A DNA stretch of 64,000 nt, from positions 62,001 through 126,000 of the forward strand of contig NZ_CANKYS010000001.1 in the NCBI RefSeq assembly GCF_947488025.1, read 5' to 3'. Made by a program: the position numbers and the translations under genes. The notes below the pieces were generated by a model that saw nothing but the letters and a program-made list of their open reading frames with translations, was not told where the DNA came from and ran no database searches. Shown one piece after another: positions 26,331 through 34,197 of this stretch. Numbering within the stretch: the first letter of the stretch is position 1; every line of letters starts with the position of its first letter. This DNA is from an uncultured Nocardioides sp. Lineage in GTDB: Bacteria; Actinomycetota; Actinomycetes; Propionibacteriales; Nocardioidaceae.

Positions 26331-27413
26331 ATGGCTCGCCGCGTGTTCGTCCACGTCGGCACGGCGAAGTCCGGCACCTCGTTCCTGCAGGACCTGTGGT
26401 GGCGGCACCGCGACGAGCTGCGCGGTCGCGGTCTGCTGCTGCCGGGCCGGCGTCGCGACCACTTCGCCGCCGCCGCCCTCGTCAAGGGGATGACCGCCGT
26501 CGTCGAGACGTTCACCCCGCACGAGCGCGACGCGTGGCACCGGCAGGTCGAGGAGACCCGGGCGTGGCCGGGCGACGTGCTGCTCACCAACGAGCACTTC
26601 TCCGACTCGCCCGCCGGGTCGGCCGCCGCCGCGCTCGCCGACCTCGCGGGCGCCGCCGACGAGGTGCACGTGGTCGTCACGGCCCGCGACCTGGGCCGGG
26701 TGCTGCCGTCGGCGTGGCAGCAGCGGGTCAAGATGGGCGCCCGCCAGCGCTACCGCCGTTTCCTCGCCACGGTGCGACGCGACGAGGACGACCAGAAGTT
26801 CTGGCGCTACCAGGACGTGCCGGCGATCCTCGCGCTCTGGTCGGCCGGCCTCCCCGCCGGGCGCGCCCACCTCGTCGTCGTACCAGCCCCGGACGCGCCG
26901 CGCGAGGAGCTGTGGCTGCGGACCGCCTCGGTCCTCGGCGTCGACGTGACCGGCCTCGACACCGAGGCCCGTCGGGCCAACGACTCCCTCGGCCTCGTCG
27001 AGGCCGAGCTCCTGCGCCGGGTCAACGAGCTCCTCCCCCGCGCCGAGCGGTCCCCGGAGCTCACCCGCCACGTGAAGGGGACGTTCGTCCCCGAGTCGCT
27101 GGTCGGCTGCGCGCCGCGTGAGTCCTTCGTCCTCCCCGCCCGGCACCACCCCTGGGTGCTGGAGCGGTCGGCGGCGATCGTCGCCGACCTGCGCGCCGGC
27201 TCGTACGACGTCGTGGGCGACCTCGACGACCTGCTGCCGGCGCCGCCCCGCGACGGACGCACCCCCGACGACGCGACCGACGAGGAGCTGCTCGCCGCGG
27301 CCCGGACGGTGCTGTCCCGGCTGGGCGTCGCCCCGGTGGACAGCCTCGACGCCGCCCTGGCCGCGGTCGCGGACGACCTGCTCGCGCGTCAGCGCGGGAC
27401 GAGCGCCCAGTAG
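26331..27413 (+). CDS. Sulfotransferase-like P-loop protein
   Basis: A 360-residue protein whose N-terminus VFVHVGTAKSGTSFLQDLW holds the 5'-phosphosulfate-binding loop (KSGTSFLQ) of PAPS-dependent sulfotransferases. Further on, VHVVVTARDLGRVLPSAWQQRVK contains the 3'-phosphate-binding Arg and Ser pattern. The C-terminal part is variable and Asp/Leu-rich. It would transfer sulfate to a carbohydrate or lipid acceptor. The protein at 40487-41551 is a paralogue with the same plan. Its 3' end overlaps the MaoC gene on the other strand by 25 bases. Confidence 0.75.
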   Translation: MARRVFVHVGTAKSGTSFLQDLWWRHRDELRGRGLLLPGRRRDHFAAAALVKGMTAVVETFTPHERDAWHRQVEETRAWPGDVLLTNEHFSDSPAGSAAAALADLAGAADEVHVVVTARDLGRVLPSAWQQRVKMGARQRYRRFLATVRRDEDDQKFWRYQDVPAILALWSAGLPAGRAHLVVVPAPDAPREELWLRTASVLGVDVTGLDTEARRANDSLGLVEAELLRRVNELLPRAERSPELTRHVKGTFVPESLVGCAPRESFVLPARHHPWVLERSAAIVADLRAGSYDVVGDLDDLLPAPPRDGRTPDDATDEELLAAARTVLSRLGVAPVDSLDAALAAVADDLLARQRGTSAQ

Positions 27414-28441
27414 TCCAGGTCGAGCAGGACGCCGTCGGCGTGCTTCCCGTCCTCGCCGCGCAGGGTCATCGACTCATCTCGGCCCTTGGTGGCGACCAGC
27501 CGCAGGCGGAGTGCGCCGACGCCCGGCGCGTCGAGCTCGGCGGTGTCGAGCACCTCCGACCAGGCGTGGACCGTGTCACCGGCGTGGGCAGGTGCGACGT
27601 GCGCGCCGGCGTTGATCGCCGCGACCAGCTGGGCGTTGGCGAGGCCGTTGAAGGACAGCGCCCGCGCCAGGGAGATCACGTGGCCGCCATAGACCAGACG
27701 CCGGCCGTCGGGTCGGGCGTCGGCGTTGAAGTGCACCTTGGCGGTGTTCTGCCACAGGCGGGTGGCCATCATGTGCTCGGCGTCGGTGAGCGTCACCCCG
27801 TCGACGTGGTCGATCCGCTCCCCCACCGCGTAGTCGCCGAGCCGGTGCGGCTCACCGGCGGCCACGACGTCGTACGACGAGAAGTCGAGGCCGGCGGGCA
27901 CCACCAGGTCCTCGGGGGCGACGGCCGGGGCCAGGGTCGGTACGACGGTCTCCGGCGCCGGTGACCCGGCGGAGCGCTTGTGGACCATCACCCACCGCGC
28001 CCAGTCGATCGCGACCTCGCCGCGCTGGTTGGTCGCGGTCGAGCGCACCCACACCACGCCCGTGCGGCCGTTGGAGTTCTCCTTGAGCCCGATGACCTCC
28101 GAGCGGGTGCGCAGCGTGTCGCCCGGCACCACCGGCCGGTGGAAGCGGCACTCGGCGTAGCCGAGGTTGGCCACGGCGTTGAGCGACACGTCCGGGACGG
28201 TCTTGCCGAAGGCGACGTGGAAGCCGACCAGCTCCTCCACCGGGTGGGGCGCGAGGCCGACCGACGCAGCGAACTCCGCCGACGACGGGACCGCGAAGCG
28301 CGTCGGGTAGATCGCGCCGTAGAGCGCCCGGTCGCCCTCGGTGACCGTGCGCGGGGTGGCGTGCTCGATGACCTGACCGACGGTGAAGTCCTCGAAGAAG
28401 TTGCCAGCGTTGGTCTTGCCGGGAGCAGTCATGGCGCTCAT
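27389..28441 (-). CDS. MaoC family dehydratase (double hotdog)
   Basis: A 350-residue protein with two hotdog repeats: residues about 15-160 (NFFEDFTVGQVIEHATPRTVTEGD) and 185-345 (YAVGERIDHVDGVTLTDAEHM). It resembles beta-methylmalyl-CoA/mesaconyl-CoA hydratases and other enoyl-CoA hydratases of the MaoC class. Assigned role: hydration or dehydration of a short branched acyl-CoA. No associated CoA ligase or lyase is adjacent, so the pathway is not fixed. A second ATG at 28432 is possible. It is convergent with and overlaps the sulfotransferase-like gene. Confidence 0.8.
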   Translation of the reverse strand: MSAMTAPGKTNAGNFFEDFTVGQVIEHATPRTVTEGDRALYGAIYPTRFAVPSSAEFAASVGLAPHPVEELVGFHVAFGKTVPDVSLNAVANLGYAECRFHRPVVPGDTLRTRSEVIGLKENSNGRTGVVWVRSTATNQRGEVAIDWARWVMVHKRSAGSPAPETVVPTLAPAVAPEDLVVPAGLDFSSYDVVAAGEPHRLGDYAVGERIDHVDGVTLTDAEHMMATRLWQNTAKVHFNADARPDGRRLVYGGHVISLARALSFNGLANAQLVAAINAGAHVAPAHAGDTVHAWSEVLDTAELDAPGVGALRLRLVATKGRDESMTLRGEDGKHADGVLLDLDYWALVPR

Positions 28442-28450
28442 CGTGCCGCA

Positions 28451-28472
28451 CCCCCGCCGGATCCGGCGGGGG
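28451..28472. terminator. Perfect palindrome, likely terminator of the sugar operon
   Basis: CCCCCGCCGGATCCGGCGGGGG is a 22-base perfect inverted repeat between the stop of the oxidoreductase and the start of the MaoC gene, both on the minus strand. It can form a 9-base stem with a 4-base loop. The position suits termination of the upstream operon; an operator of the MaoC gene is the alternative. Confidence 0.5.
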
Positions 28473-28507
28473 CGGTCACGTGGGATCCGTCACGCGCAGC
28501 GACCGCC

Positions 28508-29668
28508 TCAAAGAGGTCGCGCGTCGACCTCGACGCAGCTGCCCCCGCGGGCGGAGCTGGCCTCGATCGCGGCCAGCACCCGCTGGACGGCGAGGCCGTC
28601 CTCGAAGGACGGCGTCGGCGCCCGACCCGCCGCGAGCGCGGCGAGGAAGTCGGCGGCCTGGTTGGTGAAGGTGGCGTCCCACCCGAGCACGTGCCCGGGC
28701 GGCCACCAGCCGTCGATGTAGGGGTCGTCCTGCTCGGTCACGAGCTGGCGGGTGAAGCTGTCGGCGCCGTCGAGGCACACGTCGAGGTGGTTGAGCGACT
28801 CGAGGTCGAAGCGCAGGGCTCCCTCGCTGCCGTAGACCTCGATGCCGAGGGCGTTCTTGCGGGCGGTCGCCATGCGGGTCACCTCGAGGCTGACCACGGC
28901 GCCGCCGTCGGTGCGCAGGGTGCCCCACGCGGCGTCGTCGACGGTGACCTCCTCGGGGCCGTCCGCGCCGGTGCGCTGCCCCACGAAGGTGTGGGTCGTC
29001 GCGTTGACGGCGGTGACCTCCTGGCCGAGGAGGAAGCGCACCTGGTCGACGGCGTGCGAGGCGAGGTCGCCCAGCGCGCCCGAGCCGGCCAGCTCACGGC
29101 GCAGCCGCCAGGTCATCGGCGCCGCGGCGTCGGCCAGCCAGTCCTGCAGGTAGGAGACGCGCACCTGCCGCACCTCGCCGAGGCGACCCTCGGCGACGTG
29201 GCGGCGGGCCAGCGCCAGCGCGGGCACGCGGCGGTAGTTGAAGCCCACCATCGAGTGCACGCCGCGCTCGCGGGCGGCCTGGGCGGTGGCCACCATCTTC
29301 TCCGCCTCGGCCATGGTGTTGGCCAGCGGCTTCTCGGCGATGACGTGCTTGCCGGCCTCGAGCGCAGCGATCGCGACCTCGGCGTGCAGGTGCCCGGGGA
29401 CGCAGACGTCGACGATGTCGATGTCGTCCCGCTCGAGCACGGCGCGCCAGTCGGTGGCCGACTCGGCCCAGCCGTACTGTCCCGCGGCGGCCGCCACGGC
29501 GTCCGCGTCACGACCGACCATGACCTGCCGGCGTACGCCAGGAGCACCGGGGCGGAGAGCCGCGACGTTGCGCCATGCGTGGGAGTGGGCCTTTCCCATG
29601 AAGGCGTAGCCGATGACGGCGACTCCCGGGGACCCGGCGGCGCCCGATGCGCTGGGTGTGCTGGTCAC
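28508..29668 (-). CDS. Gfo/Idh/MocA family oxidoreductase
   Basis: A 386-residue NAD(P)-dependent sugar or inositol dehydrogenase. The N-terminal Rossmann segment is VAVIGYAFMGKAHSHAWRN, where the usual GxGxMG is GYAFMG, so the middle Gly is replaced. EKPLANT is the family catalytic-lysine motif, and the Gfo_Idh_MocA C-terminal domain follows (about residues 155-375). It is the last gene of the ABC sugar region, 30 bases after the isomerase gene. The start is a GTG with AGGAG 6 bases upstream. It probably oxidises the sugar made by the neighbouring epimerase. Confidence 0.88.
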   Translation of the reverse strand: MTSTPSASGAAGSPGVAVIGYAFMGKAHSHAWRNVAALRPGAPGVRRQVMVGRDADAVAAAAGQYGWAESATDWRAVLERDDIDIVDVCVPGHLHAEVAIAALEAGKHVIAEKPLANTMAEAEKMVATAQAARERGVHSMVGFNYRRVPALALARRHVAEGRLGEVRQVRVSYLQDWLADAAAPMTWRLRRELAGSGALGDLASHAVDQVRFLLGQEVTAVNATTHTFVGQRTGADGPEEVTVDDAAWGTLRTDGGAVVSLEVTRMATARKNALGIEVYGSEGALRFDLESLNHLDVCLDGADSFTRQLVTEQDDPYIDGWWPPGHVLGWDATFTNQAADFLAALAAGRAPTPSFEDGLAVQRVLAAIEASSARGGSCVEVDARPL

Positions 29669-29698
29669 GTACTTCTCCTGACTTGCGGTGACGGTCGC

Positions 29699-30541
29699 TC
29701 AGGCGAGCGACCGGAGGAAGGACAAGCCGTCTCGGGCGAGCTCGTCCTGGGTGGGTGCCAGCGGACGCCAGATGGAGGCGGCCGTGGCGATGGAGGCATT
29801 GTCGGCGGTGAAGCTCTCGATGACGAGGGGACCGTCGTAGCCCACCTCGTCGAGCGCCGACACCAGGGCCGGCCAGTCCGTCTGGTCGCCGCCCGGTGCG
29901 CCCCGGTCGCTGCCGCAGACCTGGACGTGTGCCAGGTGCTGGCCTGCGGCTCGGACCGCGTCCGCGCTGGAGCGCTCCTCGATGTTGAGGTGGTAGCTGT
30001 CGAGGGCCAGGCCGAGGCCCTCGCCGAGCAACGACTCGAGGGCGGTGAGGGCCTGATCGACGGTGTTGACCAGGGAGGTCTCGTAACGGTTGAGGGGCTC
30101 GATCCCGAGCCGTACGCCCTGCGCGACCGCGTGGTCGACGACCGGGGCGAGGTGCGTGCGGAGGTCGTCGTACGCCGCCTGCCGCTGGTCGGCGTCCATC
30201 CGCCAGACCCGGCCGGTGGAGGCGTAGAACGGCCCGCACACCGCGCGCGCGCCGACGCCGGCAGCGAAGTCGATGCAGGCCCGCAGGTAGTCCTGGGTGT
30301 CGCTCACGCAGGAGGCGTCGACGAGGTCGCGACCCGGGGCCATCGCCCCCACGACGCAGGGGGTCAGGCCGGTCTCGGCGAGCACGTCGGACACCACGGG
30401 GACGGTGAGGTCCCCGGCGTTCTCGAGCGGCAGCTCGACGGCGTCGAAGCCCATGCCTGCGATCCGTCGCAGCAGGTCGGCCACGCCCGCGTCGGTGAGC
30501 GGGGAGGTCCAGACCCACGTGTTGACGCCGATCTCTCGCAT
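29699..30541 (-). CDS. Sugar isomerase/epimerase, ketose 3-epimerase-like TIM barrel
   Basis: A 280-residue AP-endonuclease-2-type TIM barrel. Four metal-ligand motifs of D-tagatose/D-allulose 3-epimerases are in place: E148 (GIEPLNRYE), D181 (ALDSYHLN), H205 (LAHVQVCGSDR) and E242 (VIESFTAD). The Glu pair abstracts and donates the proton at C3 around a Mn ion. An alternative is another sugar-phosphate or inosose isomerase of the same fold. Its position between ABC importer and dehydrogenase implies processing of the imported sugar. GGAAGGA lies upstream of the ATG. Confidence 0.87.
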   Translation of the reverse strand: MREIGVNTWVWTSPLTDAGVADLLRRIAGMGFDAVELPLENAGDLTVPVVSDVLAETGLTPCVVGAMAPGRDLVDASCVSDTQDYLRACIDFAAGVGARAVCGPFYASTGRVWRMDADQRQAAYDDLRTHLAPVVDHAVAQGVRLGIEPLNRYETSLVNTVDQALTALESLLGEGLGLALDSYHLNIEERSSADAVRAAGQHLAHVQVCGSDRGAPGGDQTDWPALVSALDEVGYDGPLVIESFTADNASIATAASIWRPLAPTQDELARDGLSFLRSLA

Positions 30542-30565
30542 GGGCCGTCCTTCCGGGTGACGTGT

Positions 30566-30604
30566 GTGCTGGGTGTGCGTGCTGGGTGTGCGTGCCGGGT
30601 GTGG
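30566..30604 (+). repeat. Three tandem 13-base repeats
   Basis: GTGCTGGGTGTGC occurs twice perfectly (30566-30578, 30579-30591) and once with two changes (30592-30604). It is noncoding and lies between the epimerase start and the terminator below. It looks like slippage in a GT-rich spacer. Confidence 0.75.
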
Positions 30605-30622
30605 GTGGTGCGGGGACGGGTG

Positions 30623-30654
30623 TCGGTGGGCCGGGCGCGAGCCCGGCCCACCGA
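30623..30654 (-). terminator. Terminator hairpin after the sugar-binding protein gene
   Basis: Perfect 14-base stem TCGGTGGGCCGGGC / GCCCGGCCCACCGA with a GCGA loop, about 40 bases after the stop of the substrate-binding protein on the minus strand. It may attenuate transcription into the epimerase-dehydrogenase pair rather than end it. Confidence 0.65.
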
Positions 30655-30695
30655 CGGGTGGATCAGATCATGATCGGATCCGTCTCAGGACCGGA

Positions 30696-31946
30696 TCAGG
30701 GGATCTGGCGCTCCTGCCAGACCTCGGGGTAGCCGACGAGGTCCTCGCCACCGAACTTGGCGTAGTGGCCGTCGGGCATGCCGTCGTTGGCCTCGAGGTA
30801 GTCGGCGCGCTCGTCCTCGGTGATCGGGGTCTGCGGGAGCACCCACTCCTTCGGGACCTCCTCGCCGGCGAAGATCTTCTCGAGCGCGAGGAGCGGCGTG
30901 CGCCACTGGAAGTTGGAGTAGACGGGCGCCAGGCCGGTCAGCCCGGTCTCCTCCCACTTGCGCAGGAAGGTCATCTCGTCCTCACCGGTCATGACCGGGT
31001 AGTCGGCGCCGAAGTCCTCGAAGGCCTCGATCGCGGCAGCCGCGCCGTCACCGGCGTCCATCCAGACGCCCTGGACCTCGCCCTTGCCGAGCTCGTCGGT
31101 GATGATCTTCTTGATCTCGGTCGGGTCGGCTCCGGTGAAGTAGTCGACCGCCTCGATGCCGTTCTCGTCGAAGAGCTTCTCGGCGGCGGCCCAGCGCTGC
31201 TCGAGCACGTCGACGCCGGGCAGGATGCGCAGCGCGACGACCTTGTCGCCCTCCTCGAGGTTGTCGATGAGGAACTCGGCGGTGTCGATGCCCCACGCGA
31301 AGCCACCGATCGGGTGGATGAAGGTGGTGGCGCAGTCGGTCTCCACACCGCGGTCGAAGACCACGACGGGCTTGCCGGTCTCGCAGGCACGCTCGACCGC
31401 GTCGGTCATCGCGGCGGTGGAGTTGGGCGAGATGATGAAGGCGTCGCAGTTGCCCTCGGAGATGAAGTAGTCGATGTCGGCGATCTGGGTGTTGTCGTCG
31501 TCGCCGGCGTCACGGGTCTCCATCTCGGAGATGACGCCCTTGTCCTGCATCTCCTTGAGCTGCTGGTTCATGGTGATCCAGCCGGTCTGGCGCCACGGGT
31601 TCGAGATCGAGGCGTTGGCGAAGCACGCCTTCATCTCACCGTTGGCCTTGTACTCCGACGTGTCGGTCATCTCGCCGTCGATGTACTGGAGGTAGGGCTT
31701 CTCGGGGTCGCCCTCGAAGGTCGCCGAGCGCTGCTCGTACTGCTCGTCGTAGACGGCCTGGTCGAACCATTCCTGCTCGTCGCCCGAGCCCTCCTCCGAG
31801 GCCTCCGGGGACTCGGACGTCTCCGAGCTCTCGTCGGTGCCCGTCGTGGAGTCCGTCGGGTCCTCGGTGCTGCACGAGGTGGCGAACACCCCGAGCAGCA
31901 GGGCCGAGGCCACTGCGATCGGCGCGCGGTGCATCTTGTGGCGCAT
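30696..31946 (-). CDS. Sugar ABC transporter substrate-binding lipoprotein
   Basis: A 416-residue periplasmic-type binding protein of the ribose/xylose class. The signal peptide ends in a lipobox-like LLLGVFATSCS (Cys at about 25), followed by an acidic Ser/Thr/Glu linker of about 40 residues. The type-I periplasmic-binding fold has the pattern AFIISPNSTAAMTDAVERACETGKPVVVFDRG. It would capture a sugar outside the membrane and deliver it to the two permeases. AGGAG 7 bases before ATG; the ATG touches the permease stop. Four extra Cys in the mature part are more than usual for the family. Confidence 0.9.
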   Translation of the reverse strand: MRHKMHRAPIAVASALLLGVFATSCSTEDPTDSTTGTDESSETSESPEASEEGSGDEQEWFDQAVYDEQYEQRSATFEGDPEKPYLQYIDGEMTDTSEYKANGEMKACFANASISNPWRQTGWITMNQQLKEMQDKGVISEMETRDAGDDDNTQIADIDYFISEGNCDAFIISPNSTAAMTDAVERACETGKPVVVFDRGVETDCATTFIHPIGGFAWGIDTAEFLIDNLEEGDKVVALRILPGVDVLEQRWAAAEKLFDENGIEAVDYFTGADPTEIKKIITDELGKGEVQGVWMDAGDGAAAAIEAFEDFGADYPVMTGEDEMTFLRKWEETGLTGLAPVYSNFQWRTPLLALEKIFAGEEVPKEWVLPQTPITEDERADYLEANDGMPDGHYAKFGGEDLVGYPEVWQERQIP

Positions 31947-33073
31947 CAGTTTTCTCCTGTTTCAGTGCCCGGGTGGGCAGTGGTGGGTGATGGTGCAGGT
32001 GCGGCTGGAACTGACCGAGAAGGGGGACGACGGCCCAGGTTCCACGCGCGGGCCGCCGCGGCGACGGCGACGATGATGATCACGCCCTGGACCGTGTTCC
32101 TCCAGGTGGACTCGACCTCCTGGAAGTTGAGGAAGGAGAAGAGCAGCTCGAGCGCGAAGGCGCCCGCGGCGGCCGAGAGCACCCAGCCGCGTCCGCCGCC
32201 GAGCACGACCCCGCCGAGCACGACGGCCGTGATCGCCTGGAACTCGTAGCCGGCGCCGACCGAGGGGTGCACGCCGGCGTAGCCGACGAGCAGGATGCCG
32301 GCGATGGTGGCCGAGACCGAGGAGAGGATGAACGCCCGCGTCTTGACCCACCAGACCTTGGCGCCGGCGAGGCCGGCGGCGTCGGGGTTGTCGCCGGCGG
32401 CGATCAGCGTGCGACCGAACGGCGAGCGCATCAGCCAGACGCTGGCGGCGGCGACCAGCACGAGGATGATGACCGAGTAGGGCAGCACGTCGAGGACGGG
32501 CACGTTCTCGATGCCACCACGCCCGATCTCGCGGAACGTGTCGACCGGGTTGCCGGTGGCCGCGCCGCCGGTCAGGTACCTCACCAGGCCGCCGAGCGCG
32601 AGCATCGTGCCCAGCGTGACGATGAAGCTCGGCACCTGCAGGATCGTGGTGCCCAGTCCGTTCACGATGCCGACGACCACGCCGATGAGCAGCATGAGCG
32701 CGATGGCCGGGAGCACCCGGCTCTCGTCGTCGCCGATGTAGTTGCCCGCGATGACGACCTGGGTCGCGATGACCGCCCCCATGGAGAGGTCGAACTCGCC
32801 GGCGACGATCACGTAGTACTGGCCCATCGCGGCGATGGCGATCGGCGCGGTGCGGCCGATGAAGCGGATCAGCTGCGGGGGCTCGCCGAACGAGGGGTTG
32901 ACCCACACCACGGCGATGAAGAGGACCGCGAGCAGGATGAACACCGCCCCGCCCGGGGTCAGCGCGCCACGGAGGACTCGCTGCGGGAGCGATCCCTCGG
33001 TGAGCGGCAGCGTGCGGCCGGTCGTGGAGGCCTCCGGCTGGGAAGCCGCGGGGCTGGAGGTCGCGGTGCTCAT
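31946..33073 (-). CDS. Sugar ABC transporter permease (second)
   Basis: A 375-residue RbsC/XylH-type permease with about 9-10 membrane spans. It has the family pattern AMGQYYVIVAGEFDLSMGAV and ITAVVLGGVVLGGGRGWVLSAAAGAF. Long cytoplasmic ends flank the core (about 40 residues at the N-terminus and 30 at the C-terminus, Pro-rich). It overlaps the other permease gene by 4 bases; AAGGAGGGG lies before its ATG. It should form a heterodimer with the next permease. Confidence 0.9.
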   Translation of the reverse strand: MSTATSSPAASQPEASTTGRTLPLTEGSLPQRVLRGALTPGGAVFILLAVLFIAVVWVNPSFGEPPQLIRFIGRTAPIAIAAMGQYYVIVAGEFDLSMGAVIATQVVIAGNYIGDDESRVLPAIALMLLIGVVVGIVNGLGTTILQVPSFIVTLGTMLALGGLVRYLTGGAATGNPVDTFREIGRGGIENVPVLDVLPYSVIILVLVAAASVWLMRSPFGRTLIAAGDNPDAAGLAGAKVWWVKTRAFILSSVSATIAGILLVGYAGVHPSVGAGYEFQAITAVVLGGVVLGGGRGWVLSAAAGAFALELLFSFLNFQEVESTWRNTVQGVIIIVAVAAAARAWNLGRRPPSRSVPAAPAPSPTTAHPGTETGEN

Positions 33074-34197
33074 GCGGTCCCCTCCTTCATGGTCGATCCG
33101 GGCAACGAGCTCCGGCTACCGCTGCCGAAGCGCGGTGGGCGGCGTACGACGCTGCGGCGGGCGTAGACGGCGACGGCCAGCACGATCACCAGGCCGCGGA
33201 TGAAGTCCTTGAGGAACGGGTTGACCTGCATGACGCCCATGACGCTGTCGAGGACCGCGAAGATCGCGACGCCGCCCATGGTGCCGACCACGCTGCCCTT
33301 GCCGCCGGCGAGCAGCGTGCCACCGAGCACGACCGCGGCGATGGACAGCAGGTCGTAGCGGCCCTGCGACCCGATCGTCGGCGACCCGACGCCGGTGCGC
33401 GAGAGCAGGAGCAGGGCGGCGAGGCCGACCAGCACCGAGCAGAGCACGTGGGCCGAGACCACCGGCAGCACGGTGCGCACGCCCGACATGCGGGCGACGT
33501 CGCGGTTGCCGCCGATGGCGTAGACGTGGTGGCCCAGCCGGGTGTAGCGGAGCATGAGCGTCACCAGGACCGCGCAGGCCAGCAGGACGAGGAACGAGGT
33601 GGGGATCCACCCGGCGATCCCGCTGCGACCCAGCAGCCTCAGGTCGGGCGCCGCGGAGCCGTGGCTGCCCTGGTAGTTGGTGGCGAGGTAGCCGCTGACG
33701 ATCAGTCCGACGCCGAGGCTGGCGATGAAGCCGTGCACGTGCAGGACGCTGACCAGCAGCCCCATCACGAGGCCGACCACCGCGCAGACCACGAGGGTGT
33801 TGAAGACCGCGGCAGGGATGTTGCCGTCGAGCCCCTGCATGCCGCCGGCCGCGATCACCGTCGCGAGGCTGACCACGTAGGGCACCGAGAGGTCCAGGCT
33901 GCCCACCAGGATGACGAGGGTCTGGCCGATCGCGATCAGCCCGAGCACGCTCATCGCGGTGAGGACGGCCCAGATGTTGCCCTGGCTGAAGAAGTTGCGG
34001 CCCTCGAGGGCGGTGAGCACCGCCGAGACGATCACGACGCCGACGAGCACCAGGTAGATCAGTGCGGTCGAGTCGAGCTGGCGGGCCCGGCGCGGCCGCG
34101 CGGCGCGCCGACTACGTACGGAGTCGCGGGACTCCGTGCTGGTGGCCGCGCCGGGGGTGTGCGCCGGATCGGGCGTCCTGTCGGTGGTGGCGCTCAT
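33070..34197 (-). CDS. Sugar ABC transporter permease (first)
   Basis: A 375-residue permease of the same family, with a charged N-terminal cytoplasmic tail (about 40 residues, Arg-rich) and about 9 spans. Family patterns are IAIGQTLVILVGSLDLSVPYVVSLA and DLLSIAAVVLGGTLLAGGKGSVVGTMGG. Sequence differs enough from its neighbour to suggest an obligate heterodimer. ATG overlaps the ATPase stop by 4 bases. Confidence 0.9.
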   Translation of the reverse strand: MSATTDRTPDPAHTPGAATSTESRDSVRSRRAARPRRARQLDSTALIYLVLVGVVIVSAVLTALEGRNFFSQGNIWAVLTAMSVLGLIAIGQTLVILVGSLDLSVPYVVSLATVIAAGGMQGLDGNIPAAVFNTLVVCAVVGLVMGLLVSVLHVHGFIASLGVGLIVSGYLATNYQGSHGSAAPDLRLLGRSGIAGWIPTSFLVLLACAVLVTLMLRYTRLGHHVYAIGGNRDVARMSGVRTVLPVVSAHVLCSVLVGLAALLLLSRTGVGSPTIGSQGRYDLLSIAAVVLGGTLLAGGKGSVVGTMGGVAIFAVLDSVMGVMQVNPFLKDFIRGLVIVLAVAVYARRSVVRRPPRFGSGSRSSLPGSTMKEGTA

